From a virus, in IMG/VR virus record IMGVR_UViG_3300028045_002632, positions 1 to 62,726 of that record: DNA of 62,726 bases. One strand, given 5' to 3'. The translations under genes were made by a program, and so were the position numbers. This document shows, piece after piece, positions 49,385 through 60,229 of the stretch (position 1 is the stretch's first letter; each line of letters begins with the position of its first letter). The notes below the pieces were generated by a model that saw nothing but the letters and a program-made list of their open reading frames with translations, ran no database searches and had not been told where the DNA came from.

Positions 49385-49732
49385 ATGTTTATAGCCGCAG
49401 TAACAACCGCTGGAGATATGTCTTATCTGGATATACAAAATGAATGTGGCAAAGAGGCTTGGGTGCCGCTGGTAGTGTATGAGTTCGAAGGACGAACTGT
49501 TGTTCCTTTGTTCAAAACTGAAGAAGTGTGTCAAAAATGGATGAAAAGGAATCTTTCAAAAGAGTGGATGCCAAACGGATGTTGTTTCTTAACAGAACAA
49601 GATGTGGAATTTGTTGAAGAAAGAGGCTGGAACATCCGTTTTTTCGAATGGCAGAATAAAGTAAAAGATTATGTAGACTTTAGGGTTGAAGTGGTTGAGT
49701 TGGCAGAAAATCCTTCTGTTCATGCGAGATAA
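49385..49732 (+). CDS. Hypothetical alpha-beta protein
   Basis: 115 residues from ATG 49385 (MFIAAVTTAGDMSYLDIQNE). Two or three beta strands around VPLVVYEFEGRTVVPLFKTEE resemble SseB/DUF2750-like folds; a Trp-rich WMKRNLSKEWMPNGCC helix follows. No active-site motif. Overlaps the HAD fragment by 11 bases. Confidence 0.55.
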   Translation: MFIAAVTTAGDMSYLDIQNECGKEAWVPLVVYEFEGRTVVPLFKTEEVCQKWMKRNLSKEWMPNGCCFLTEQDVEFVEERGWNIRFFEWQNKVKDYVDFRVEVVELAENPSVHAR

Positions 49733-49898
49733 AACGGTGAAAGTTATATTTCTAGACGTAGATGGAGTTTTAAATTGCACAAAGGACTTCGAATCAATAA
49801 CTGGGAACTACATGAACCCAGCCTTAATCCGCCGACTAGTTGAAGTGGTAAGCGATAAAATATTTAAATTCTTAATTTCAGTACACTCTATTAGTTGA
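49722..49898 (+). pseudogene. Truncated HAD-domain N-terminus
   Basis: 58 residues. VKVIFLDVDGVLNCTKDFES carries the catalytic D-x-D of HAD phosphatases, but the frame ends at base 49898 where a full domain would need about 100 more residues. The last 20 residues look unrelated. Likely a remnant after deletion, since the following nucleotidyltransferase starts at once. Confidence 0.55.
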
Positions 49899-49920
49899 TA
49901 TATCTACAATGGAGAAAAAT

Positions 49921-50652
49921 ATGAAGGGTGTAATTCTAGCTGGCGGCTTAGGAACGAGATTGTGGCCTTTGACCCATGTAACGAACAAGTGCTTGCTCCC
50001 AGTTTATAACAAACCAATGATATATTATCCAATACAATCATTGGTTGATTCGGGAATTGATGACATCCTGTTAGTATGTGGTGGTAATTCTGCGGGTGAA
50101 TTTCTTCGAATATTGGGCAATGGAGAAGAATTCGGCCTAAAACGACTTCACTACACATACCAACAAGAAGCCAATGGAATTGCTCACGCACTTGGGCTTG
50201 CTCGTGAATTTGTTGGCAACGACCCTATGTGTGTGATACTAGCCGACAACGTATTCGAAAATGACTTTTCAAAGCAAGTCTCTGAGTTTTCGAATGATCC
50301 ATCAGGAGCCAGAGTATTTTTGACCGAGGTTGAGAATCCACAACATTACGGCGTTGTGGAGATGGGCGAAAATGGTAAAGTTGCAACCATCGAAGAGAAA
50401 CCAAGTCAACCAAAGTCAAATTTAATCGCCACAGGTCTCTACATGTACGACTCTGAGGTTTGGTCTTTAATAGACAGACTAAAGCCCAGTAATCGTGGAG
50501 AGCTAGAGATCACAGATGTCAATAATTATTACTTAAAAAGAGATCAATTGAAAGCCTACAAAATTGACGGATGGTGGGCCGACTGTGGTGAATGTTTTGA
50601 AGGCTATTTGAATGCTGCGAACAAGATAGCATCACTTCAAAAGGGAGAATAA
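49921..50652 (+). CDS. Glucose-1-phosphate thymidylyltransferase-like (RmlA type)
   Basis: 243 residues. I chose ATG 49921 because the upstream ATGGAG serves as its Shine-Dalgarno. MKGVILAGGLGTRLWPLTH is the nucleotide-binding signature; VYNKPMIYYPIQSLVDSGI and CVILADNVFE (metal Asp) follow; VATIEEKPSQPKSNLIATGLY is the sugar-phosphate region; WADCGECFEG ends the catalytic core. It should make dTDP- or UDP-glucose from glucose-1-phosphate and a nucleotide triphosphate. Shorter than RmlA (about 290), so lacking the regulatory end. Confidence 0.88.
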   Translation: MKGVILAGGLGTRLWPLTHVTNKCLLPVYNKPMIYYPIQSLVDSGIDDILLVCGGNSAGEFLRILGNGEEFGLKRLHYTYQQEANGIAHALGLAREFVGNDPMCVILADNVFENDFSKQVSEFSNDPSGARVFLTEVENPQHYGVVEMGENGKVATIEEKPSQPKSNLIATGLYMYDSEVWSLIDRLKPSNRGELEITDVNNYYLKRDQLKAYKIDGWWADCGECFEGYLNAANKIASLQKGE

Positions 50653-50653
50653 T

Positions 50654-51148
50654 ATGGCTTTGTTGAATTGGAAGGATTTTAGAGCGGGAAAAAGAGCAGA
50701 CAAGATTGTAAGCAATCCCGAAGCATCGAAGGCGTTGGATGAGCTAGTCAAGCAAGCTCAGGAACTTGGGCTTTATGAAAATTGCGAAAACCCAATGATT
50801 AAGGATCGATGCATAGGCTGTAACGAACCGTATATGCCACACGTCGATAATGATCCAAATGGCGAAAGAAACGCAACTTGTATTAAGTGCAGAACTGAAG
50901 AGGCTCACGATTTTGATTTGGAACCGGATGTCCAAGTGGATAGATGTGGGAAAACTTCTTACAGATTTGCCAAGATAAACGAAGCCACAGAAGAAGAGAT
51001 ATTGTCAATTAAAGGCGTAGGAAGAAAAACCTGTGACATCTTGTTGTCTTTTTTAGAAAGTGATCGCTTCACGAGTGAAGATGATTTTAAAAAAGCAGGC
51101 TTAAATACTCGAACTATAAATTCTATAAATTTGTGGCTTGATTCATAA
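50654..51148 (+). CDS. Helix-hairpin-helix plus zinc-ribbon protein
   Basis: 164 residues behind GGGAGAAT. CIGCNEPY ... CIKCRTEE form a zinc site near residues 52-80. EEEILSIKGVGRKTCDILLS (about 118-137) is a clear helix-hairpin-helix, which binds DNA without sequence specificity. Likely an accessory replication or repair protein. Confidence 0.7.
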   Translation: MALLNWKDFRAGKRADKIVSNPEASKALDELVKQAQELGLYENCENPMIKDRCIGCNEPYMPHVDNDPNGERNATCIKCRTEEAHDFDLEPDVQVDRCGKTSYRFAKINEATEEEILSIKGVGRKTCDILLSFLESDRFTSEDDFKKAGLNTRTINSINLWLDS

Positions 51149-51151
51149 ATA
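51144..51151 (+). promoter_or_regulatory. CATAAATA late-promoter-like box, 5 bases before start
   Basis: CATAAATA-ATTAT-ATG; no Shine-Dalgarno in between. Same layout as at 9988 and 38311. Confidence 0.55.
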
Positions 51152-51156
51152 ATTAT

Positions 51157-51774
51157 ATGAATTTTAAAAATTGGCTCGAATTAAACACAATAGGCACCGA
51201 AGATGTTGACGAATCTCAGATAGATGCAGCCTATGACAAAGCTAAATATGCTGTAAAACTGGTCAGGATGTACGATTCAATGACTAATCAGTCTTTGCTG
51301 GCAAACATAAGCACAATAGCAACGCTGAACTCTGGAGCTTATGGGCTTTATACATCTTCTGAAGATAAAAAACAAATTGGATCTTCCGTCCTAAACAAAT
51401 TAAGAATGAGATTTGGAGACGATGTGATGAATTCAAATAAAATAAATAGCATTCCCAATGTGGTAATTAAGCAATATGTTCCAGACATAGATCTAAATCA
51501 AATCAATCCGTCTGACACTATTCGGGTCAACATAAGAAGGCATGTTCAGGAACATGGAGATAGTCTTGAAGCTATTTTAGAAATAGCAAGCACAATAGTT
51601 CATGAAGCAACACACGAATTAGAGAGACAAACTCTCGGAAGAACAGACGAAACAGGACCAAGACAAGCTGAGGCCAAGTTTATGAATTGGGTCAAAACAA
51701 ACTGGAATAACATTGCTGTTCGAATACCTGAGCTAAAGCAGGTTCCATCAAAAGCGTTCTCTCAAGGATTTTAA
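51157..51774 (+). CDS. Zinc metallopeptidase-like protein with targeting-like motif
   Basis: 205 residues, MNFKNWLELNTIG tag. Residues 142-175 contain EIASTIVHEATHELERQTLG, an H-E-x-x-H zincin motif (149-153) on a helix, with a downstream Glu in PRQAEAKFMNW as likely third ligand. The core before it is helical. If packaged, it would be an injected protease, or it may act during head maturation. Leaderless start likely. Catalysis is inferred from H-E-x-x-H only. Confidence 0.75.
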   Translation: MNFKNWLELNTIGTEDVDESQIDAAYDKAKYAVKLVRMYDSMTNQSLLANISTIATLNSGAYGLYTSSEDKKQIGSSVLNKLRMRFGDDVMNSNKINSIPNVVIKQYVPDIDLNQINPSDTIRVNIRRHVQEHGDSLEAILEIASTIVHEATHELERQTLGRTDETGPRQAEAKFMNWVKTNWNNIAVRIPELKQVPSKAFSQGF

Positions 51775-52173
51775 AAATTTCAAATGTTCTTCTAAATTGA
51801 TTTTAAACTTTTTTGTCAAATTGATATCTTTGATCTTGTCCAAGTCAGTCCATTCCCAGTCTATGTGCTCATCGCTTAAATTGCAGTCAAAAAGTTTTTC
51901 AACTTTATAGAAGAAGGCAGTCCAGTTGTCGTTTTTTATTGATCCTAAACTTTTACCCTCTACACTTCCGCATTCTTCTAGACATTCTCTTTTTGCGGTT
52001 TCATGAGCGGTTTCTCCTTTTTTTCCATGACCCCCAGGCAATTGCCACTTCTTGTTTGGTTTTTGAAGCAATAAAACCTTTTTGCCATTAGTAAAAAATA
52101 TTCCAGCAGTTTTCTCTGTGTCCCTGTTATCCAATTTTCTGTTCTCTAGCCAATTGATAAACGAAATATGCAT
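51748..52173 (-). CDS. Nudix hydrolase with targeting-like motif
   Basis: 141 residues. MHISFINWLENRK tag, then a Nudix domain: VLLLQKPNKKWQLPGG and the Nudix box, complete as G-x5-E-x7-R-E-x2-E-E (GKKGETAHETAKRECLEECG). Nudix enzymes cleave nucleoside diphosphates linked to X, such as ADP-ribose, NAD or mRNA caps. A packaged Nudix could counter NAD-based or ADP-ribose defence signals; this is inference. It converges with the zincin-like gene (27-base overlap) and starts on the stop of the next tagged gene. Confidence 0.85.
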   Translation of the reverse strand: MHISFINWLENRKLDNRDTEKTAGIFFTNGKKVLLLQKPNKKWQLPGGHGKKGETAHETAKRECLEECGSVEGKSLGSIKNDNWTAFFYKVEKLFDCNLSDEHIDWEWTDLDKIKDINLTKKFKINLEEHLKFLKSLRERF

Positions 52174-52682
52174 TATCTTTTAGGCCCACGCTTCAAAGGA
52201 ACGCTCTTTAGCTTTTCTTTATGTCTATCGGGTTTATCTTTTAAAGAATGCATTAGATTCTTTAAATCTTTTGCTATTTCAGACGCAGAGTCTCCGCTGC
52301 ATTTTTTACTTCCTTTTAAGGAAACTGTCTTTCTTAATTTATTGTAAAAGCTCTTAGATATAACAAAACACCCGTGATCTGGGTTAAAGTGAACTACACC
52401 TACCCATTCACCATCGTCCCAGTTTCTACTTGACACCAATATTCTCATTGGATTTTCATCAAACACATGCTTAACGTGGTAATCGTTTTTCTTCATAGCT
52501 GCACTCACATAACCTAGTGCAATCTTAGCAAAGGCGTCCAAAGCTTCTGATGCTTTGCTCCTGTAGTTGACTTCTACACTATATCTGGTTCCTTTTGCTT
52601 CCGACAGGTTGCTCTCAAACCACTCAGATAAGGAAGTGTTCTCGTCAATACTTTCCAGTTTTAACCAATTTTTAAAATCCAT
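52173..52682 (-). CDS. Tagged protein of unknown function
   Basis: 169 residues from ATG 52682 (MDFKNWLKLESIDE; W-L-K-L-E at 6-10). It has a helix (AKGTRYSVEVNYRSKASEAL), then a beta part (NWDDGEWVGVVHFNPDHGC), and a basic end. The DxDxGEW and VHFNPDHG patches are not a known catalytic set. It is in a pair with the tagged Nudix and is expressed divergently from the neck-like gene downstream. Confidence 0.65.
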   Translation of the reverse strand: MDFKNWLKLESIDENTSLSEWFESNLSEAKGTRYSVEVNYRSKASEALDAFAKIALGYVSAAMKKNDYHVKHVFDENPMRILVSSRNWDDGEWVGVVHFNPDHGCFVISKSFYNKLRKTVSLKGSKKCSGDSASEIAKDLKNLMHSLKDKPDRHKEKLKSVPLKRGPKR

Positions 52683-52689
52683 ATTTATC
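52682..52689 (-). promoter_or_regulatory. GATAAATA box touching a tagged start codon
   Basis: Minus-strand reading TTGATAAATATG. The last A of the box is the A of ATG. Transcription at normal spacing would start inside the gene, so the box may only be a weak signal or TTG/ATG choice may differ. Confidence 0.3.
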
Positions 52690-53581
52690 AATCCAAATTA
52701 ATTGGGAGTATGTCTCCAAATTTGTAAATTAAATCTTCAAACCATTTTTGGCGATCTTCTCTTGCCTCTTGAATGAGAGACTGTCCATCCAATTGCATAC
52801 CGCCACCAGGTCCAGGAGGTGCTGGATATTTAGACCTTATTCTGCCTACTATTTCTTTAAGATAGGTTAAAGCACCTTCTTGCATTGCTTGAGTAACCTC
52901 TTGCCAGTCTTTACACTTTTCCATGTAATGAACAATAACTTGCGAGGATTTGTAAGGAATTGGGTAAAGTTTAATATTTCTATATCCTCCAACCCACTCC
53001 CAGCCTCCTAAATTCGAACTTGTTCTTGAGTACATCTGTTCGTACTGTTTGTATAAAACCCACTCTCCCATTCGTCCCCAAATTGGCTGGATGGGATCAA
53101 TTAGTCCGCCTTGGATAGATGCGTAGCTACCGCCAGGATAAAAGTATTCAATAGGTATTGCGCCGTCTAAATCAGATGCCTGAAACCCGAATGTTCCTTG
53201 CTCTTTGTAAAATACATTTCTGACATACCCTACATCAGGCGGCATCTCATAAACACTTTTTCCGGGCGTAGTTAAAAACACATAATAACTAAAAAACTCT
53301 CTTGGAGCGTAATCCTCTACTATTTTTAAAGCTTGATCTATAGCAAAATCTACATTTTGCTCGTCACACTCAAGCTTAATAGCAGGCGCACCCATCATGT
53401 GGAGGATGTAATCCCTAATTTGTTCTCTGACTTTGTCCCTATTTTTACGTGGACCCAATTCGTTCTTATTCAAAGGGTCTACATGTCCTAAATCGGAACA
53501 AGCAGAAGAACACTGGGTTGACGCCATAGCATTTTTGGTTGGACGACCAATAACTAAAGTATTATTACTACAATTACTCAT
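52688..53581 (-). CDS. Neck/head-completion-like structural protein
   Basis: 297 residues. After a Cys/Ser-rich variable start, the region about 45-260 (KVREQIRDYILHMMGAPAIK, NVDFAIDQALKIVEDYAPRE, LTTPGKSVYEMPPDVGYVRN, WVGGYRNIKLYPIPYKSSQV) matches by recognition a neck or head-completion protein of T4-like and marine phages. C-terminal KYPAPPGPGGGMQLDGQSLI is a Pro/Gly linker. It should sit at the head-tail junction. Confidence 0.72.
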   Translation of the reverse strand: MSNCSNNTLVIGRPTKNAMASTQCSSACSDLGHVDPLNKNELGPRKNRDKVREQIRDYILHMMGAPAIKLECDEQNVDFAIDQALKIVEDYAPREFFSYYVFLTTPGKSVYEMPPDVGYVRNVFYKEQGTFGFQASDLDGAIPIEYFYPGGSYASIQGGLIDPIQPIWGRMGEWVLYKQYEQMYSRTSSNLGGWEWVGGYRNIKLYPIPYKSSQVIVHYMEKCKDWQEVTQAMQEGALTYLKEIVGRIRSKYPAPPGPGGGMQLDGQSLIQEAREDRQKWFEDLIYKFGDILPINLD

Positions 53582-53632
53582 AACGTTGGTATATAGATTA
53601 ATGCCTAATTAAAATGAAATTAAGGAATCAAA

Positions 53633-56631
<2,999 letters not shown>

Positions 56632-56635
<4 letters not shown>

Positions 56636-56805
56636 ACTTTAGAAAGTGGATAGAAGGCGAAATAGTTGCAGGTACAAATCCTAAAAGAAAAAAGACAGAT
56701 ACTTTTAATTACTGGGGTGCTCCAGGAGACACTTCTGGATTAGGCGGCAGCGGCAAGCTTGTATTTGGTAAGAAAAAGAAAAAGAAAAAGAGGAATAAAA
56801 AATAA
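56632..56805 (+). CDS. Small tagged basic protein
   Basis: 57 residues, GTG start overlapping the previous TGA (GTGA). MNFRKWIEGEIVAGTNPKRK tag region, then a small core (NYWGAPGDTSGLGGSGKLVF) and a KKKKKKRNKK tail. Resembles the tag-plus-basic-tail genes at 12087 and 38324. Its TAA overlaps the next ATG (TAATG). Confidence 0.7.
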
Positions 56806-57119
56806 TGTCACTTGGAGCAAACTGGTTAAGAAATTTAAGCAACCCACTAAGCTGGGGGATTAAAAAATATATGTTCGAAATGCTTCAGGAAAGATATTCT
56901 AGAAATGAAGACATTATAACCAGAGTGTCTGACACTATAATGTCGGAAAAAGACTATCAAGCGTTTGGGCAGTTAATTGTTGATGTTTATGAAAAAGGAT
57001 TCAGCACAGCCTTAGAGCAACAAAAAGAACAATTCGAGAAAATGGGACTAGACGTGAATATTACTTCACCCATATCTCCAGAAAAGAAAGATAACTCGCC
57101 TAAAATATTCCCAGACTAA
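56805..57119 (+). CDS. Small helical phage protein
   Basis: 104 residues, MSLGANWLRNLSNPLSWGIK start. Mostly helical (YMFEMLQERYSRNEDIITRV; VYEKGFSTALEQQKEQFEKM) with an acidic Pro-rich end. No function recognised; sits in a run of structural genes. Converges with the next gene (4-base overlap). Confidence 0.6.
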   Translation: MSLGANWLRNLSNPLSWGIKKYMFEMLQERYSRNEDIITRVSDTIMSEKDYQAFGQLIVDVYEKGFSTALEQQKEQFEKMGLDVNITSPISPEKKDNSPKIFPD

Positions 57120-57766
57120 GTAAAATCAGGATGATAGTCAGACACTACCGCTTGTGTTAGGTGTCCGCCAGATTTTTCGACAAGTTGGTTCACCCTCCAC
57201 CAACGGTGCTCACCAAACTTGACTCCATCTCTATATTTTGAAGGAAAGACAACAGATCCTTCAGAGAGTTTAATATTAGTCCAAAATCTCATATACAAAT
57301 CATTCCTTTCTACAATAACAGCCTCAAAAGTGAATTTCTCACCATATTGTATGCTCTTATAAGTATCGCCATACAATTCGTCTTGTCTTTCTCTGATCTC
57401 TGCTGGGGAGCAATGCATTAATACTACGTTTTTTAATTTAGCTTTTGTTTTTGGATTACTTTCAATCTTCGGCTCAGGATTCAGAGGCTCTGGATCTTTT
57501 AGTACAACCTCTGGCTCTGGCTCTTTTAGTACAACCTCTGGCTTGGGTTCAACTTTTATTTCAGGAAAATCTGATATAACTGAATCCTTCACGTTGAAAT
57601 CACTATTTAATCCAGAAGACAATGAGTCGTTTGCTATCGTCTTACTAGCCCAGTCGAAATTGTGAAAGACAAAATCGGACTCCAACAAATCCCACTCTTG
57701 ATCTTTAGTCAAAGGATTTGGTTCTTGAAGCTTGTATACTGTTCCGTCTTTGTTTTTAATTGCCAT
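57116..57766 (-). CDS. Phage structural-like protein with Pro/Glu linker
   Basis: 216 residues. MAIKNKDGTVYKLQEPNPLT start, similar in wording to the neck-like protein at 60468 (MLRNQDGTPYKP). The middle has PEPEVVLK repeats in a disordered linker; the C-terminal half (LMHCSPAEIRERQDELYGDT, then GVKFGEHRWWRVNQLVEKSG) is a beta-rich domain. CTTAAATA lies 4 bases before the ATG. A virion part is likely. Confidence 0.62.
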   Translation of the reverse strand: MAIKNKDGTVYKLQEPNPLTKDQEWDLLESDFVFHNFDWASKTIANDSLSSGLNSDFNVKDSVISDFPEIKVEPKPEVVLKEPEPEVVLKDPEPLNPEPKIESNPKTKAKLKNVVLMHCSPAEIRERQDELYGDTYKSIQYGEKFTFEAVIVERNDLYMRFWTNIKLSEGSVVFPSKYRDGVKFGEHRWWRVNQLVEKSGGHLTQAVVSDYHPDFT

Positions 57767-57770
57767 GATG

Positions 57771-57778
57771 TATTTAAG
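57771..57778 (-). promoter_or_regulatory. CTTAAATA box 4 bases before the start
   Basis: Minus-strand reading CTTAAATA-CATC-ATG. Another member of the close-spaced TAAATA set. Confidence 0.35.
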
Positions 57779-58112
57779 TTGGTTTAATGAAAAATTTAAC
57801 GTCTGCTTTTCCTTTTAGCCTCATGTCTGTTGAATGGGAAATGTTGTTCACCACTCTTCCAACGGTAGCTTGTGATACCCCAAACATGCCTGCTATTTCA
57901 GTTTGGGTATGGGTTTTAATTAGATCTCTAATTTTAACAACCTCAAATTTATCTAACTTTCCAGGTCCATAACCTTTTCGAGGACGATATGAACCATAAC
58001 TCTGAAGCCACCTTCTAATGGTGCGTTCACTTACGCCCCATTTCAACGCCGCTCCTTTTATGTCATCGGCATATTTATCAAGCTCTTCTCGATGTGGTTT
58101 TGATTTTCTCAT
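57774..58112 (-). CDS. Helix-turn-helix transcription regulator
   Basis: 112 residues from ATG 58112 (MRKSKPHREELDKYADD). Two HTH units: GAALKWGVSERTIRRWLQSY (about 24-43) and TQTEIAGMFGVSQATVGRVV (about 70-89), like a tandem homeodomain/resolvase-type regulator. Upstream lies a 16-bp tandem repeat with TTGACA, probably the operator for autoregulation. Confidence 0.72.
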   Translation of the reverse strand: MRKSKPHREELDKYADDIKGAALKWGVSERTIRRWLQSYGSYRPRKGYGPGKLDKFEVVKIRDLIKTHTQTEIAGMFGVSQATVGRVVNNISHSTDMRLKGKADVKFFIKPT

Positions 58113-58117
58113 ATAAT

Positions 58118-58149
58118 TTGTCAAAGTATTATTTTTGTCAAAGTATTAT
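58118..58149. promoter_or_regulatory. Tandem 16-bp operator/promoter upstream of the HTH gene
   Basis: TTTGTCAAAGTATTAT occurs twice head to tail. Read on the minus strand it includes TTGACA twice; the distal TTGACA and AATTAT 17 bases later would give a sigma-70-like promoter leading to the HTH gene. It is a likely autoregulatory site. Confidence 0.55.
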
Positions 58150-58188
58150 AGTGTTAAAAAAATAATTTTTGTTGCTTAGATACCTTTG

Positions 58189-58196
58189 TATAAATC
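58189..58196 (+). promoter_or_regulatory. TATAAATC late-promoter-like box
   Basis: Followed by TAATGAGG and the ATG at 58218; a leadered late promoter for the structural gene. Confidence 0.4.
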
Positions 58197-58217
58197 TTTT
58201 TTAATGAGGTAAAAATT

Positions 58218-58616
58218 ATGCCACTAGTAGCACCAGACGAAGGTGAAATCCTATTGCTTCAATATATCGTAAACATGACTCCAGCAACTGATCCTGTTTT
58301 ACACTTGTATAACAATACTGACTTGACAATTACTGATTCAGTCACGATTGCTGATATTACTGAAGCCTCCGCAGCAGGATATGCTGCCATCACTCTGACA
58401 GGGGGAAGTTGGACAACTGTTCAGTCTGGCGGAGTCACAACTGCTGAGTATTCAGAGCAGACATTTGCATTCACTACCGGAGCATCATTGTATGGTTATT
58501 ATGTAACTGATACATCGGACAACTTGCTTTGGCTTGAGGAGTTTTCAGGAGCACCGTTTACTCTACCTTCCGGTGGAGGAACAATTGCAATCACATCAAA
58601 AATCACATTAGATTGA
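58218..58616 (+). CDS. Virion structural protein
   Basis: 132 residues with GAGGTAAAAA upstream. MPLVAPDEGEILLLQYIVNM, then ATDPVLHLYNNTDLTITDSV and AAGYAAITLTGGSWTTVQSG. I recognise this type from many phages as a small structural protein (often labelled capsid or tail decoration). Beta-rich, no cysteine. It ends at a terminator and is expressed alone. Confidence 0.75.
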   Translation: MPLVAPDEGEILLLQYIVNMTPATDPVLHLYNNTDLTITDSVTIADITEASAAGYAAITLTGGSWTTVQSGGVTTAEYSEQTFAFTTGASLYGYYVTDTSDNLLWLEEFSGAPFTLPSGGGTIAITSKITLD

Positions 58617-58649
58617 TTAAGAAAAATTGCAAAGGATATTGACACAAAA

Positions 58650-58682
58650 GACAACAGCCAAAAGCTGTTGTCTTTTTTTTTA
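58650..58682 (+). terminator. Rho-independent terminator after the structural gene
   Basis: GACAACAGC-CAAAA-GCTGTTGTC followed by a long T-run. Confidence 0.85.
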
Positions 58683-58701
58683 ATTTGGCTAAAATAAAAA
58701 T

Positions 58702-59841
58702 ATGTATGACTTTTTAATTATAGGATCTGGTTTATTTGGAAGTGTGTTCGCAAGAAATGCTGCGGAGAGGGGGCATTCATCTTTAGTAATAGACAAAAGA
58801 AATCATATTGGCGGTAATTGCTACACTGAAAACATTGAAGGAATTAATGTTCACAAATATGGCCCTCATATATTCCACACCAACAACAATAAGGTTTGGA
58901 AATTTGTAAATAGATTCTCTGAATTTAACGGATATCAACATCACGGAAGAGTTAAGTCAAATGGACAAGTCTTTTCATTTCCAATTAACCTTCTAACTTT
59001 AAATCAGCTTTGGGGAGTTCAAACTCCTGGAGCAGCGGCTGAACGGTTGGAAGAGGTTAAAATCCCTTGCAGCAAATCTAATCCAAACTTAGAAGATTGG
59101 ATTCTTTCTCAGGTGGGGGAAGAATTATACGAAAAATTTGTAAAGGGATATACAACCAAACAGTGGGGAAGACCACCTTCAGAACTTCCTAGTTTCATAA
59201 TAAAAAGACTACCAATTCGTTTAAACTATGACGACAGGTATTTCAACGACAAGTATCAAGGCATACCATCCAATGGATATACTGCCATGTTTGAAAACAT
59301 GATTGATCATGAAAAAATTGAAATTCAAACAAATGTAGATTACTTTGAGAACAGAAAAGAATTAGATTCTGCTGCAAAGAAAATAATATTCACAGGAATG
59401 CCTGATAAACTTTTTGACTATAGACATGGAGAGTTGGAATACAGATCTTTAAAGTTTTCTCATGAAATTGTTTCGGAATTCGGAAATAACAACCAATTTG
59501 CAAAGAACGGAAACTTTCAAGGGTGCTCTGTTATGAATTACACAGATGAGGACATCCCTTATACAAGAATTGTTGAACACAAACATTTCGAATTTAAAGA
59601 AAGTAAAAAAAGTGTAATCACTCATGAATACCCAGACACATATGACAAAAGTAAAACTCCATATTATCCTGTGAGGGATTCTAAGAATGTTAAAATATAT
59701 GAAAAATACAAAAAGCAAGCTAAAGAAAGCAACATTATTCTTGGGGGTCGCCTTGGGAGCTATATGTATTATGACATGCACCAAGTAATTGCACAAGCAT
59801 TGAGCATGTCGGATAAGTTGCCAGACTATCGCTACATGTAA
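58702..59841 (+). CDS. glf: UDP-galactopyranose mutase
   Basis: 379 residues, full length. FAD site DFLIIGSGLFGSVFARNA; GGNCYTENIEGINVHKYGPH and IFHTNNNKVW are typical UGM, and KFVKGYTTKQWGRPPSELPS is the mobile-loop/substrate region. It converts UDP-galactopyranose to UDP-galactofuranose with reduced flavin. Gives the precursor for galactofuranosyl transfer by a glycosyltransferase such as the tandem GT2. A tagged nucleotidyltransferase and membrane genes follow. Confidence 0.93.
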   Translation: MYDFLIIGSGLFGSVFARNAAERGHSSLVIDKRNHIGGNCYTENIEGINVHKYGPHIFHTNNNKVWKFVNRFSEFNGYQHHGRVKSNGQVFSFPINLLTLNQLWGVQTPGAAAERLEEVKIPCSKSNPNLEDWILSQVGEELYEKFVKGYTTKQWGRPPSELPSFIIKRLPIRLNYDDRYFNDKYQGIPSNGYTAMFENMIDHEKIEIQTNVDYFENRKELDSAAKKIIFTGMPDKLFDYRHGELEYRSLKFSHEIVSEFGNNNQFAKNGNFQGCSVMNYTDEDIPYTRIVEHKHFEFKESKKSVITHEYPDTYDKSKTPYYPVRDSKNVKIYEKYKKQAKESNIILGGRLGSYMYYDMHQVIAQALSMSDKLPDYRYM

Positions 59842-59843
59842 GC

Positions 59844-60227
59844 CTAAGACTTAATCTTGATGCGATGCCTGTCGCTACAAGAGCACCAAGGGCAATGTTC
59901 CCAATCTAGTTCCATTTCTTGCCCGCAACCAGCACAATATGGGTCTAGATCGTCATGCCAGCGATCTTTCCTGTGGAACCGAATCTGGAATATCACAATT
60001 GAAACAGGTGCAATGGTGGCCATTTGTCTAAAAAACCAAAGAATGTCGCCATTACCTTGAGAATAGTCTAAATAAGCTTTTGTAGCCAGTATGAAATATC
60101 CACAAAGCAAAAACACATAAGTCCAAACAGATATATCTCTGACTTCCTTGTGTTTGTGAATTTTCCAGACCTGTAGCCAATGACTAATTGCAAGTATAGC
60201 TATTGCAAAGTACCCAAGGGTCAACAT
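59844..60227 (-). CDS. PQ-loop-like membrane protein with zinc ribbon
   Basis: 127 residues from ATG 60227, AAAGGAA upstream. Three hydrophobic helices (LGYFAIAILAISHWLQVWKI; VWTYVFLLCGYFILATKAYL; ILWFFRQMATIAPVSIVIFQ) suit a SemiSWEET/PQ-loop-like half-transporter. C-terminal CAGCGQEMELDWEHCPWCSC is a zinc ribbon not typical of that family. Pairs with the DUF2061 gene upstream. Confidence 0.65.
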   Translation of the reverse strand: MLTLGYFAIAILAISHWLQVWKIHKHKEVRDISVWTYVFLLCGYFILATKAYLDYSQGNGDILWFFRQMATIAPVSIVIFQIRFHRKDRWHDDLDPYCAGCGQEMELDWEHCPWCSCSDRHRIKIKS

Positions 60228-60229
60228 GA

